From an uncultured Prevotellaceae bacterium (lineage in GTDB: Bacteria > Bacteroidota > Bacteroidia > Bacteroidales > Bacteroidaceae), in contig CACXMM010000005.1 of NCBI GenBank assembly GCA_902768785.1, positions 47,286 to 111,285 on the forward strand: a DNA stretch of 64,000 nt. The letters are read 5' to 3'. How positions within the stretch are numbered: the stretch's first letter is position 1; each line of letters opens with the position of its first letter. The translations under genes were made by a program, and so were the position numbers. The notes beneath the pieces were generated by a model. The model did not search any database. It saw nothing but the letters and a program-made list of their open reading frames with translations, and was not told where the DNA came from. Below, piece after piece: positions 44,422 to 54,900 of the stretch.

Positions 44422-45660
44422 TTACTTCTTTCCCGCCCATTGCGCAATGCGTTGAAGAGCTTCTTCGGTGCGTTCATGACTGCCGAAGGCAGTGAAGCGG
44501 ACATACCCTTCGCCGCTGGGGCCGAAGCCGACTCCCGGTGTACAGACCACCTGAGCACCATATAATAAAGACTCAAAGAATTGCCATGAGCCCATGCCAT
44601 TGGGTGTTCGCATCCAGATGTAGGGAGCATTCTCGCCACCGTAACATTCGAAGCCGAGACTCCGCAGGACGCTGAGCATATGATGGGCATTCTGCATGTA
44701 GTAGTCGATGGTCTGCTGCACCTGCTCTCTGCCTTCTGGGGTATAGATAGCCTCTGCTGCGCGCTGACTGATGTAGCTGGTGCCGTTGAATTTGGTACAT
44801 TGACGGCGCAGCCACAACTGGTTCAGGGGAATGCGCTCCCCCTCAAAAGTGGAAACACTCACATCCTTCGGTACGATGGTATAACCACAGCGCACACCAG
44901 TAAAGCCTGCCGTCTTGGAGAAGGAACGGAACTCGACGGCACATTTGCGGGCACCGCGAATCTCATAGATGGAATGGGGTATCTCTGGGTCACGGATATA
45001 GGCCTGATAGGCTGCATCGAAGAGGATGAGGGCATCGTTCTTCAAGGCGTAGTTCACCCACTTGCGCAACTCCTGCTTGGTGAGGACGGTGCCTGTGGGG
45101 TTATTGGGATAGCACAGGTAGATGACATCCACGGGACGGCCTTTGGGGAGTTCAGGGATAAAACCGTTCTCGGCAGTGGTGGGGAAATAACGCACATTGG
45201 TCCATCGTCCGTCTCGAAAGGTGCCGCAGCGGCCTATCATCACGTTGGAGTCGATATAAACGGGATAGATGGGATCTGTGACTCCGATGAAATTATCCCA
45301 ATGCAACAGTTCCTGGAAGTTGCCGGTATCAGATTTGGCACCATCATTAATGAAGATCTCGTCAGGACTGATCCGTATGCTGCGAGGCAGGAAATCGTTC
45401 TTCAGAATGGCTTCGCGCAGGAAATCGTAGCCTTGCTCAGGACCGTAGCCTCGGAATGTCTCCTTGTCACCCATCTCGTCGGCAGCCTTGCGCATCGCCT
45501 CGATGACAGCAGGACACAGCGGCTGCGTAACGTCACCGATGCCGAGAGAGATCACGTCGGCCTTTGGATGCATCACCTTGAAGGCGTTCACCTTTTTGGC
45601 AATGTCGGCGAACAGATAGTTCGACTGGAGGTTCAGGAAGTGAATGTTTACTAATGCCAT
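44422..45660 (-). CDS. dapL: LL-diaminopimelate aminotransferase
   Basis: A 412-residue PLP enzyme that converts tetrahydrodipicolinate directly to LL-diaminopimelate, using glutamate as amino donor, for lysine and peptidoglycan. Seen: NYLFADIAKKV at the N-terminus, ISLGIGDVTQPL, the NPTG motif (CYPNNPTGTVL) and the PLP lysine in SFSKTAGFTGVRCGY. Length is right for DapL. The next enzyme, DapF, is encoded just upstream on the same strand; an 8-bp word array fills the gap. Confidence 0.95.
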   Translation of the reverse strand: MALVNIHFLNLQSNYLFADIAKKVNAFKVMHPKADVISLGIGDVTQPLCPAVIEAMRKAADEMGDKETFRGYGPEQGYDFLREAILKNDFLPRSIRISPDEIFINDGAKSDTGNFQELLHWDNFIGVTDPIYPVYIDSNVMIGRCGTFRDGRWTNVRYFPTTAENGFIPELPKGRPVDVIYLCYPNNPTGTVLTKQELRKWVNYALKNDALILFDAAYQAYIRDPEIPHSIYEIRGARKCAVEFRSFSKTAGFTGVRCGYTIVPKDVSVSTFEGERIPLNQLWLRRQCTKFNGTSYISQRAAEAIYTPEGREQVQQTIDYYMQNAHHMLSVLRSLGFECYGGENAPYIWMRTPNGMGSWQFFESLLYGAQVVCTPGVGFGPSGEGYVRFTAFGSHERTEEALQRIAQWAGKK

Positions 45661-45667
45661 TGTTTTT

Positions 45668-45755
45668 ATTCTTTCGTTATTCGTTATATCGGTATTACGT
45701 TATATCGACAAATCGGTATTTCGGTATTTCGATATATCGGTATTTCGGTATTTCG
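45668..45755 (-). repeat. 8-bp word array between dapF and dapL
   Basis: About ten octamers in register on the plus strand: CGTTATAT, CGGTATTA, CGTTATAT, CGACAAAT, CGGTATTT (twice), CGATATAT, CGGTATTT (twice), CGATAATC. Same vocabulary as 60007-60056. Confidence 0.88.
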
Positions 45756-45762
45756 ATAATCA

Positions 45763-46575
45763 TTATTCCATTATTTCGGCCTCCCCGTCGAAAACGAATT
45801 CGGCGGGCCCCGTCATGAGGACGTGGCTATCGGTTTCTCGCCATTCGATATGGAGGGTGCCACCGTCCATGACGATATCACTCGTTCTGCCAGCACGTCC
45901 TGTAATACAGGCGGCTACCGCTGTGGCGCAAGCTCCTGTGCCACAGGCTTGGGTGATGCCACTGCCGCGCTCCCAAACTCTCGTTCGGATTCTGCCATCA
46001 TTTTCCACACGGGCAAACTCGATATTGCTGCGTTGTGGAAAGGCAGGATGATGTTCGAGCGTACGTCCCGTTTCGCCTACCTGGTCAATGTTATCAGTGA
46101 AAATCACATAGTGGGGATTGCCCATCGAGACGAAGGTTCCCTTGTCTAACCCACGTCCGTCGTCAAATTGTGATTCAACCTCGAAAGCGGGTGCCAGCAT
46201 ATCAACTGTAACACTCTCTACGATGCCATCATTTATATGTAGTGCGAGAGTCTTCACACCCGATAGTGTCAGCAGTCGTATCTTCTTCTTGCTCGTTAGT
46301 CCCCTCTCAAAAAGATATTTGCCGATGCATCTCGATGCATTGCCGCACATCATGGCCTCGGAGCCATCTGCATTGAAGATGCGCATAGAGAAGTCAGCCT
46401 CAGGAATAGGACTCCTACCGATGAGCACTAGTCCGTCACTGCCTATACCCTTGTGACGGTCGCTCCAGGCAATAGCTGCAACTTGTGGATGAGCAATGTC
46501 ATACTCCATCGTATTGACGTAGATGTAGTCGTTGCCACATCCGTGCATCTTGGTAAACTTTATTCTCTGTGCCAT
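45763..46575 (-). CDS. dapF: Diaminopimelate epimerase
   Basis: A 270-residue cofactor-free racemase that turns LL-diaminopimelate into the meso form. Both catalytic cysteines are present: [10 protein letters not shown] (first half) and [12 protein letters not shown] (second half), and [13 protein letters not shown] is the usual N-terminus. It opens an operon with dapL, so the last two steps to meso-diaminopimelate are together. Confidence 0.96.
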   Translation of the reverse strand: MAQRIKFTKMHGCGNDYIYVNTMEYDIAHPQVAAIAWSDRHKGIGSDGLVLIGRSPIPEADFSMRIFNADGSEAMMCGNASRCIGKYLFERGLTSKKKIRLLTLSGVKTLALHINDGIVESVTVDMLAPAFEVESQFDDGRGLDKGTFVSMGNPHYVIFTDNIDQVGETGRTLEHHPAFPQRSNIEFARVENDGRIRTRVWERGSGITQACGTGACATAVAACITGRAGRTSDIVMDGGTLHIEWRETDSHVLMTGPAEFVFDGEAEIME

Positions 46576-46624
46576 ATTGTTACTTTGATTCCGAACAATC
46601 TGTCATTTGTACGTATTTCGGTTG

Positions 46625-46632
46625 CAAAGGTA
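46625..46632 (-). promoter_or_regulatory. -7 box for the dapF-dapL operon
   Basis: On the minus strand TACCTTTG, 49 bases before the dapF start. A weak TTCG lies 18 bp upstream. Two CATTTTG motifs (46698-46704, 46730-46736) lie further upstream. Confidence 0.55.
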
Positions 46633-46820
46633 ACACAAATAGTTAGAAAACGAAAGAATTTAATTGCTTTTTGCACATATATTTGATTCAATAATTTCAT
46701 TTTGCACACAAACTAATAGTCAAACGTGCCATTTTGTTTACAATTTGCTACTATAACCCCTAGTATTGATACAAAGTGTAAAAAAACAACCAATCTGAAA
46801 TATATGATAAAAAAAATATG

Positions 46821-46828
46821 TACCTTTG
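46821..46828 (+). promoter_or_regulatory. -7 box for the large surface protein gene
   Basis: TACCTTTG, 44 bases before the start at 46873. A possible -33 TCTG lies 23 bp upstream. Confidence 0.5.
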
Positions 46829-46872
46829 CATCCATGAATCTAAAAAAAGGCATAAATCTAAAAAAGGATGGT

Positions 46873-49800
46873 ATGAAGAAACTATTATCATTATTTGTGA
46901 CTCTGCTCACTATTTTTGCACCCTCCAATAAGGTATGGGCGGAGACCAATATTCCAGGTCTGACCTACAACGAAGAAGGTCAATACTATGAGATTCCTGA
47001 TGCTGCTGCACTTAACACGCTTTCTTCCTTTGTCAACGCTGGTAACACCTGCGAGGGACTGACGTTCAAGCAGACCAATGCCATCACGCTGACAGAAAAC
47101 TTTGTACCCATCGGTGAGCACAAAAGTCCAGGTTTTTGCATGTTCAGTGGTACCTACGATGGCGACAACCAGATTATCAGTGGTCTCTCTGTTAATGGTG
47201 ACTATCCCACAGCAGGACTATTCGGCTATCTTTTTAAGGCAACGATAAAGAACGTACGCCTTGTCAGTCCAGTCATAGCCAGCACGAGTAAAAATGGTGA
47301 GCTCTATGCCGGTGCCCTTGTCGGCAGGACGTATTCAACCAAAGAGAAATCAGACTACTGTACCATTACCAACTGTGTCGTCATCAGTCCTACCGTCGGC
47401 TTTACTAACGAGGGTGGCACACAGTACGTTGGTGCCATCATCGGTGACGTCCTCGGCTCTTTCGACCAGGTCACGAACTGTTATTTCTACGATACACAAC
47501 ATAATTATACTGCTATCGATTCTGGCGCGATGCCTTACATGCCAGCCACCGTCGCTCAGGCTCATCATATCACGTTTGGCATCCATGTCATCATTCCCAA
47601 TCCCAGTTCCATTTCTCTGACAGACCATCCTGAAAGAGGATTCATCTATAACGATATGCCATACTATCGTGACGGCTTTGAGATAACCCTGTCCAGTACC
47701 GATATTGTTGCTGAGACAGAAAACGGCTATTGCGTAGGTTTCAGTGCTGATGGCGGGCAGACCTGGCTCGACGGCAACATCTTGACTGTGGGTACCGACT
47801 GCCATGATGCCACCATCACTGCAGGTAACACGGCTCCTTTAGACTGGACGACCGTCACCGCTGGTACTGCTGATGCTCCCTACCAGATTAAGAACACTGC
47901 ACAGATGGAACTACTTGCGCAGCGTGTGAACAACGGTAGGAGCGACTACCAAAACAAGTACTTCGAATTGTTTTCCGACCTTCTTTATGATTCTGAGGTG
48001 GATAATAACCATACTGCCATCGGTACCGCCGACCATCCTTTCCGTGGCAACTTCAACGGTGCTGGAAGGGTAGTAGCGTTTGTTAACATCAACAAGAATG
48101 CTGACCATCAAGGACTCTTCGGTTATATTGACGGTGCTACCATCAGCAACATCCAGTTTACTGATAGTAAGGTGACAGGAAATGCCCATGTGGGTGGCAT
48201 CGTGGGATATGCCAACAACGGCAGCATCCAGAACTGTCTGCTCTTCCACGACGTAGTAACGGGGTCGAGTGCCGGTGGCTTGATTATTGGTGACTATGAC
48301 GGTACCACCCTCACTGCCAATTTCCATAACGGCAGTACTTATAACAGCTCGAAATCTGGTGTCAGCACCAATAAGGGTGATGTCGAAGGTGCCTATGGTG
48401 CCCGCAAGATCGTTCTTGCCGACGGCATCGCAGTAGATAAAGATGTCTCTAACCCTGCCAATGGTTTTCCGTATGGCAGCCAAAGATATTTCCGCGATGG
48501 TCTTGAACTCACAGTGAGCTATACCGCCCCGTTGGATCCGAACTACTCCGTGAGTTTTGTTTTAAACGATACACCCATTGAGAATGGTGTGCTGACTGTC
48601 ATCCCTGACTGCAACGGCAAGACCATCAGTCCTGTCTTCACTGTCGAGAAAGTGCCTCAAACCATTACCTATATGAAGGCTGATGGTACTACCGCTGAGC
48701 ATGAAGCCTTACCACTGGACGGCTCAGAAACCAGCTTGAAGGCAGGGGAATGGTATTATGTGGGTGAGGACATCAGCTACACCCACACCCTCAACCTGCA
48801 GGATGGGGATATCACCCTTATCCTCTGCGATGGTAAGAGCATGACATTTGGCGACAGCAATCTTACGATGAATGCAAAGAGCATCAATGGTTCTAATTCC
48901 AACCTGTTTATCTATGGTCAGAGTCTTGATTCTGCCACTGCCGGTACGCTCAGTATTTATACAGGTGGTGTCATCAGCAATAATGGTATTGATACGAAAA
49001 CGTACACACAATACAGTGGTAACGTGACTATCAGTGCTGGAATACAATATCCTATTTCTGTAATTGATTTCCTGCTGGCAGGTGGAAGTTTGAAGATTCA
49101 CACGACCAGTTCAGCCGCCATCTATACCAATAACGACCTCATCGTCAGCGGTGGCATCCTGGATGCGAGTACGATGTCCAACAACGCTGTCCTTCAGAGT
49201 TCAGGTGACATCGTGTTGGGATGGACCCGTAGCAGTGACCGTATCCATGCCACCAGTTACGATGCGACAGGAAAGGTCCGCATTGCTGATGGCATGGCGC
49301 TGAAAGATGCCAATGCATCGGACTTCTTCATAGGGGTCATAGACGATCCTACTGATATCGCCACCAAGACACTGGTACCCGCAGCCTGTGTTACTTTCGT
49401 CTGCACACCAAGCGAGACAACGATCGATCCTGTTGTCGTCACCCCTGGTCAAAATGTCTCCAGACCTGCTGATCCCATGCTTGATGGACATGACTTCCTG
49501 GGTTGGTACACACTCGACAACATCGGTCCTGACGACGGCACACCCTATGACTTTAACACAGCCGTTAATGGCAACTTGACACTCTATGGCAAATGGTCAG
49601 GACTGGAGTGGAACTTCACCATCTCCTATGACCTTTACGAAGGTGAGATGCCAGAAGGACAGTTGAACCCTACCTCTTATAATTACAAGAGTGCCAATAT
49701 CACTTTGGTGAATCCTGTTCGTACGGGCTACACTTTTGTCGGTTGGACGGGTACAGGACTCAACGAGCCCGTCGAGCCCGTCACCATTGCCACAGGCTCG

Positions 49801-50490
49801 ACGGGCAACCGCACATATACTGCAACATGGGCACCTACCGTCTATCCTATTCACTATGTCCTCAACGATGGAGAGGTGGACGAGGATACTCCCAATCCTA
49901 CATCCTACACTATCGAGAGCTCTGACATTAAGCTTAGCAATCCCACAAGGGCTGGTTATTTCTTCTTGGGCTGGACAGGTACTGGTCTCGACGAACCGTC
50001 GGAATACGTCTATATCTCAACTGGCAGCTATGGGGAACGTACCTACACCGCCAATTGGAGAAAAGGTAAGGACTTTACCACCTGTACTGCTGTGGTGGGC
50101 AACCCGACATATAATAACGGTTACAGTGTTAGTCCTTTCTACTATAGCTCGAATATAAAGGTTTACGACAGTGAGGGTAATCCGCTGTCCGATGGTGAGT
50201 TTATCTTCGCAGGAATTGAGAGTCTTGACTATCCCGAATGGTACCAGAATCCTTGCACACGTGTGGGTGAACACTGTCGTGTCACGATTGAAGGTCGTGA
50301 AGATTGGATCGGTCAGCTGACCGTTGATGTTATCATCATTTCCACTGGCGTTGCTACAGGCATTTCTGAGTATTCAGATGCTTCGGAGTATTCAGATACA
50401 TGGTACGATCTGAGCGGTCGAAAGCTCAGCAGTAAGCCGATGAAGAAGGGTGTTTATATCCACAACGGTAAGACTATCGTAACCAAATAA
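46873..50490 (+). CDS. Large exported repeat protein (GLUG-like and InlB B-repeat domains)
   Basis: A 1205-residue protein; start MKKLLSLFVTLLTIFAPSNK gives a signal peptide. The frame is open to 46726 and another ATG at 46834 would leave no leader after the promoter. N-terminal half: beta-helix-like repeats with GLUG-type motifs (DHQGLFGYIDGATISN, AHVGGIVGYANNGSIQN) in two blocks. C-terminal third: three Listeria-Bacteroides (InlB B) repeats, each ending like GYTFVGWTGTG...RTYTATW. The tail YDLSGRKLSSKPMKKGVYI resembles that of the BspA-like protein. Likely a surface adhesin-type protein; ligand unknown. It sits inside the nitrogen cluster without obvious functional relation. Confidence 0.82.
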   Translation: MKKLLSLFVTLLTIFAPSNKVWAETNIPGLTYNEEGQYYEIPDAAALNTLSSFVNAGNTCEGLTFKQTNAITLTENFVPIGEHKSPGFCMFSGTYDGDNQIISGLSVNGDYPTAGLFGYLFKATIKNVRLVSPVIASTSKNGELYAGALVGRTYSTKEKSDYCTITNCVVISPTVGFTNEGGTQYVGAIIGDVLGSFDQVTNCYFYDTQHNYTAIDSGAMPYMPATVAQAHHITFGIHVIIPNPSSISLTDHPERGFIYNDMPYYRDGFEITLSSTDIVAETENGYCVGFSADGGQTWLDGNILTVGTDCHDATITAGNTAPLDWTTVTAGTADAPYQIKNTAQMELLAQRVNNGRSDYQNKYFELFSDLLYDSEVDNNHTAIGTADHPFRGNFNGAGRVVAFVNINKNADHQGLFGYIDGATISNIQFTDSKVTGNAHVGGIVGYANNGSIQNCLLFHDVVTGSSAGGLIIGDYDGTTLTANFHNGSTYNSSKSGVSTNKGDVEGAYGARKIVLADGIAVDKDVSNPANGFPYGSQRYFRDGLELTVSYTAPLDPNYSVSFVLNDTPIENGVLTVIPDCNGKTISPVFTVEKVPQTITYMKADGTTAEHEALPLDGSETSLKAGEWYYVGEDISYTHTLNLQDGDITLILCDGKSMTFGDSNLTMNAKSINGSNSNLFIYGQSLDSATAGTLSIYTGGVISNNGIDTKTYTQYSGNVTISAGIQYPISVIDFLLAGGSLKIHTTSSAAIYTNNDLIVSGGILDASTMSNNAVLQSSGDIVLGWTRSSDRIHATSYDATGKVRIADGMALKDANASDFFIGVIDDPTDIATKTLVPAACVTFVCTPSETTIDPVVVTPGQNVSRPADPMLDGHDFLGWYTLDNIGPDDGTPYDFNTAVNGNLTLYGKWSGLEWNFTISYDLYEGEMPEGQLNPTSYNYKSANITLVNPVRTGYTFVGWTGTGLNEPVEPVTIATGSTGNRTYTATWAPTVYPIHYVLNDGEVDEDTPNPTSYTIESSDIKLSNPTRAGYFFLGWTGTGLDEPSEYVYISTGSYGERTYTANWRKGKDFTTCTAVVGNPTYNNGYSVSPFYYSSNIKVYDSEGNPLSDGEFIFAGIESLDYPEWYQNPCTRVGEHCRVTIEGREDWIGQLTVDVIIISTGVATGISEYSDASEYSDTWYDLSGRKLSSKPMKKGVYIHNGKTIVTK

Positions 50491-50502
50491 AGGCTCATCA
50501 GT

Positions 50503-51909
50503 CTATTGGTCTTGGAGGAAGGCATCGACCTTCTTTGCCGTCTCAATGCCGCTGGCCATAGCGCGAACGACGAGAGAGGCTCCGTTGGCAGCATCACCAC
50601 AGACAAAGACATTTTTGGGATACTTAGGATGTTCAGGTTTCAGGAATCCCATTGCGAGGAGGACGAGTTCGGCTTTGATGATTTCAGGCTTACCCTTCTC
50701 TACCATGATGGGACGGCCCCCTTCAGGATTGGGCTGCCAATCAATCTCCTGCACCTTTACGCCTGTCAGTTGTCCGTTCTCGCCAAGAAACTCGAGGGTA
50801 TTGATGTTCCAGCGGCGGACACAGCCTTCCTCATGACTCGAAGTGGTCTTTAGGGTCCGAGGCCAGTTCGGCCATGGGTTCTGCGGGTCTTCGGGACCTT
50901 CTACAGGCTTAGGCATGATCTCTATCTGAGTGACGCTCTTGCATCCCTGACGATGGGCGGTCCCTATGCAGTCGCTTCCTGTGTCTCCACCCCCAATGAC
51001 CAGCACATCCTTCCCTTTGGCAGTGATACGCTCCTCCTTTGAGAATTCCATACCTGCGAGGACACGGTTCTGTTGTGAGAGTAGTTCAAGGGCAAAATGC
51101 ACACCTTTCAACTCACGACCTGGGACTAGTAAATCTCTGGCTACGGGAGTACCTGATGCGATAACTATCGCATCACATTGACAATTGAGAATTGACAATT
51201 GAGAATTATTGGCTGTACTTTCAGAAACATTTTCATTTTTCAATTGTCCATTATCAATTGATACGGCTTCGTTGTAGCGGAAGTTTATGCCTTCCTGCTC
51301 CAATAACTTGATGCGGCGGTCGATGATGGTCTTATTGAGTTTAAAGTTGGGAATGCCATAGCGAAGCAAGCCACCAGCCGACTCATTTTTCTCATAGACG
51401 GTAACTGTATAGCCCATCTGATTGAGGGCATTGGCGGCAGCAAGTCCGGCAGGCCCAGCTCCGACTACGGCCACTCTCTTACCATTCCTGACTGGTATCT
51501 GCGGTTGGATATACCCCTCGCGGAAGGCAGCCTCTGTGATGGCACACTCATCTTCACGGTTCGTGGTTGGCTCATGGTTGAAACGATTCAGTACACAGGC
51601 TTTCTCGCACAATGCAGGACAGATACGTCCTGTGAACTCGGGGAAAGGGTTGGTGCTGTTTAATAGTCTGTAAGCACGTTCCCACTCACCTTTATAGAGT
51701 GCGTCGTTCCATTCAGGTGCCTTATTGCCCAGCGGACAGGCCCAGTGGCAGAAGGGCACACCACAATCCATGCAGCGCGAAGCCTGCAGCTTGCGTTCGC
51801 GGGTACTGAGTGTCTGTTCCACCTCACCAAAGTCATGGATTCTGTCATGAATCGGACGATAGCCCGCTTCCTGGCGATGTATCTCTAAAAATGCTTTTGG
51901 ATTTCCCAT
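50503..51909 (-). CDS. gltD: Glutamate synthase small subunit
   Basis: A 468-residue NADPH-dependent flavoprotein subunit that feeds electrons to GltB. N-terminal 4Fe-4S ligands in CMDCGVPFCHWACPLGNKAPEW, FAD site VAVVGAGPAGLAAANAL, NADPH site VLVIGGGDTGSDCIGTA, and the C-terminal VFVCGDAANGASLVVRA are all present. Residues about 217-244 are an in-frame repeat-derived insert (51178-51262) between DAIVIASG and the preceding helix, with peptide NGQLKNENVSES...; most family members have no such segment. It follows gltB with a word array between them. Confidence 0.95.
   Translation of the reverse strand: MGNPKAFLEIHRQEAGYRPIHDRIHDFGEVEQTLSTRERKLQASRCMDCGVPFCHWACPLGNKAPEWNDALYKGEWERAYRLLNSTNPFPEFTGRICPALCEKACVLNRFNHEPTTNREDECAITEAAFREGYIQPQIPVRNGKRVAVVGAGPAGLAAANALNQMGYTVTVYEKNESAGGLLRYGIPNFKLNKTIIDRRIKLLEQEGINFRYNEAVSIDNGQLKNENVSESTANNSQLSILNCQCDAIVIASGTPVARDLLVPGRELKGVHFALELLSQQNRVLAGMEFSKEERITAKGKDVLVIGGGDTGSDCIGTAHRQGCKSVTQIEIMPKPVEGPEDPQNPWPNWPRTLKTTSSHEEGCVRRWNINTLEFLGENGQLTGVKVQEIDWQPNPEGGRPIMVEKGKPEIIKAELVLLAMGFLKPEHPKYPKNVFVCGDAANGASLVVRAMASGIETAKKVDAFLQDQ
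51178..51262 (-). repeat. In-frame inverted-repeat insert in gltD
   Basis: Left arm on the plus strand is heptamers ACAATTG, AGAATTG, ACAATTG, AGAATTA (51181-51208). The right arm (about 51229-51262) has TTTCAAT, TGTCCAT, TATCAAT, roughly the inverse. The core between them is about 20 bases. The coded peptide closely matches that of the insert at 60317-60408. Confidence 0.85.
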
Positions 51910-51913
51910 GATG

Positions 51914-51957
51914 CTTCAATTTTCAGTTCTTCAATCTTTCAATTCTTCAATTATCAA
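51914..51957 (-). repeat. 7/8-bp word array between gltB and gltD
   Basis: Words CTTCAATT, TTCAGTT, CTTCAATC, TTTCAATT, CTTCAATT, ATCAATC on the plus strand fill the junction between the gltB stop and the gltD start. Confidence 0.75.
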
Positions 51958-51959
51958 TC

Positions 51960-54900
51960 TTAATAATCTCGCTGGATATCGGCAATCTTTTCGTGTAAGC
52001 GAGCCATCTTTTCCTCTTCGAGCACACGTTTGTACTCAATAGGTATGACTTGTATAAAGTCCTCAATATAGCGATTCCAGTCGTCAAGCATCCGTCCAGC
52101 CAGTGCAGAGCCTGTATGGAGGTAATGCTGTCGGACAAGTTCAAGTAGTTCCTTGCGGGAAATACTGTCCTCTACCAGTGAGAGTTCCACCATATCCATG
52201 TTACAGAAATAGTCGAATGTACGATGGGGGTCGTAAACGTAGGCCACACCACCACTCATACCAGCAGCGAAATTACGTCCTGTCTCACCCAGTACCACGA
52301 CACGGCCTCCTGTCATGTATTCGCAACAGTGATCGCCGGCGCCCTCTATGACAGCTGTAGCACCAGAGTTGCGCACGCCGAAACGCTCTCCTACCTTGCC
52401 ATTCACATACATCTCGCCAGAGGTGGCACCATAAAGTCCAGTGTTACCAGCAATGATGTTATCTTCAGCACGAAAATCCTCGTTACTGCGCGAGGGCGGT
52501 AGTATGCTGATGCGACCTCCTGATAGACCCTTGCCGAAATAGTCGTTGCATTCACCTTCGAGCTTGATGTTAAGTCCTCGAACGGCAAAAGCACCAAAAG
52601 ACTGACCTGCAGAGCCCTTGAATTTGATGTTGATGGTATTGTCAGGCAGACCTGCCTCTCCGTATTTTCTGGCAATGACTCCACTGAGCATCGTTGTCAC
52701 GGCACGGTCGGTATTCTTGATGGTGTAGTCGAGGTTGAGGGTTGAGAGGTTGGGTGTTGTTACGAATTCCGAATCCCCAATAAAGGCAGTCGCAGCCTTG
52801 ACGATCTCTTCGTCTTTCACCCCTGTCACCTTCGTGTAGGCCCCACGGTCCCAATAAAGTGCCTTATCTGTTACTGGCTTGTACAAGAGACGGGCGAAGT
52901 CGATGGTCTTCTGTTTTTCAGAAGCATGAGAGGTATCTACCTCAATGAGTTCTGTATGCCCAATAATCTCTTTCAGACTGTGCACACCCATTTCGCTCAG
53001 GTATTCTCTCACCTGCTGAGCGAGGAATGTGAAGAAATTCACCACATACTCGGCGCGACCCTCGAAGTGTTTGCGTAATTCCGGGTTTTGTGTCGCCACA
53101 CCCATGGGACAAGTGTTCGTGTTGCACTTGCGCATCATGACACAACCCAATACGATGAGGGGTAGTGTGCCAAAGGAGAATTCGTCGGCGCCGAGCATCG
53201 CCATGATAATCACATCCTTGGCTGTCTTCAGCTGACCGTCGGTTTGTAGGCGCACCTGATTGCGCAAGCCGTTACGTACTAGTGTCTGCTGTGTCTCTGC
53301 GAGTCCAATCTCGGGTGAGATACCTGCAAAGCGCATGGAGCTGGCAGGACTGGCTCCCGTTCCACCCTCAGCACCGCTGATGACGATGAGGTCGGCCTTG
53401 GCCTTAGCCACCCCGGCAGCGATGGTGCCCACACCACTCTCAGCGACGAGCTTCACGCTGACGGCTGCTGTGGGGTTGATGTTCTTCAAGTCGAAGATGA
53501 GTTGTGCCAGGTCCTCAATGCTATAGATATCATGATGCGGCGGTGGTGAGATGAGCGAGATGCCAGGAATGGCGTTACGCGTCTTGGCGATGATATCATT
53601 TACCTTGAAGCCAGGTAGCTGTCCGCCCTCACCAGGCTTGGCTCCCTGTGCTATCTTGATTTGTATTTCCTCAGCATTCACCAGGTATTCTGCTGTTACA
53701 CCAAAACGTCCGGAGGCAATCTGCTTGGTCTTGCTCGATAATGACACACCATTCACCTCTGTGTGGTAGCGGGCATTGTCCTCTCCGCCCTCACCAGTGT
53801 TAGAGCGTGTTCCGAGCTTGTTCATGGCCAGTGCCAGTGCCTCGTGGGCCTCGATACTCAAGGCACCGAAACTCATGGCGCCTGTCACAAAGTGTTTCAC
53901 AATGCTCTCCACCGGCTCCACCTCGTCAATAGGTGTTGGCTCTGCAGCCTTCTTCCAATCAAAGAAGTCACGGATGAAAATGGGACTGTCTTTCTTATCT
54001 ACCAGTGAAGCCCACTCCTTGAACTTCTCGTAGTTGCCCTGTCGGGTGGCTAACTGCAGACGAGCAATAGTCTCAGGGTTCCAAGCATGTATGATACCGT
54101 CCTTGCGCCAAGAGAACTGTCCTTGGTTCTTTAAAAGTGAAGAACGAAGAGTGGATGATGAAGTATTAGCTTCCGCCATACCATCTGCAGGCGATACTTC
54201 ATTCTTCATTCTTAATTCTTCATTTAATCGTATCTGGTCGCGGGCAATCTCCTTCAGTCCGATACCGCCAATGGTGCTCACATCCGTACCAAAATATTTG
54301 CGCAGCAAGTCCTCGCTCAGTCCGATGCTCTCAAAAATCTTAGCGCCACGATACGAGCGAATGGTTGAGATGCCCATCTTCGACATAATCTTCTTCAATC
54401 CCTTGTCCACGGCCTTGATGTAGTGGGCTTCAGCCGTAGCATAGTCCTCCTGTATCTTACCTCGTCTCACAAGGTCATCAAGAACGGCATAGGCCATATA
54501 TGGACATAGCGCACTGGCACCATAGCCAAGTAACAAGGCAGCATGCATCGTCTCGCGAATCTCACCGCTCTCAACAATCAATGCCGTCTGTACGCGTTTA
54601 CCCACACTGATCAAATAGTGATGTACGGCTGAAACGGCCAAGAGAGAGGGGATAAAAGCCCACCCCATCTCCTCCTTCAGGGAGGAACTGTCAATTACTT
54701 TATCAGTAAGAATAATATAGTTATACCCATCGTCCACGGCCTTCTCAGCGTCTTTACAAAGCTTGTCCAAAGCTATCCGTAAATACTCACCAGCCTGAGT
54801 CCAATCGGGCTCCCCTCCCTTAGGGATGGGCTGGGAGTGGGCTAATGTCAGTTTCATCGTCTTGAATCCTTTATACCTTATATTACAAAGGATATCGAGT

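Noticed and set aside
44680-45654. Open frame of 324 codons on the plus strand inside dapL
   Set aside because: Antisense shadow of dapL without motifs or a start region.
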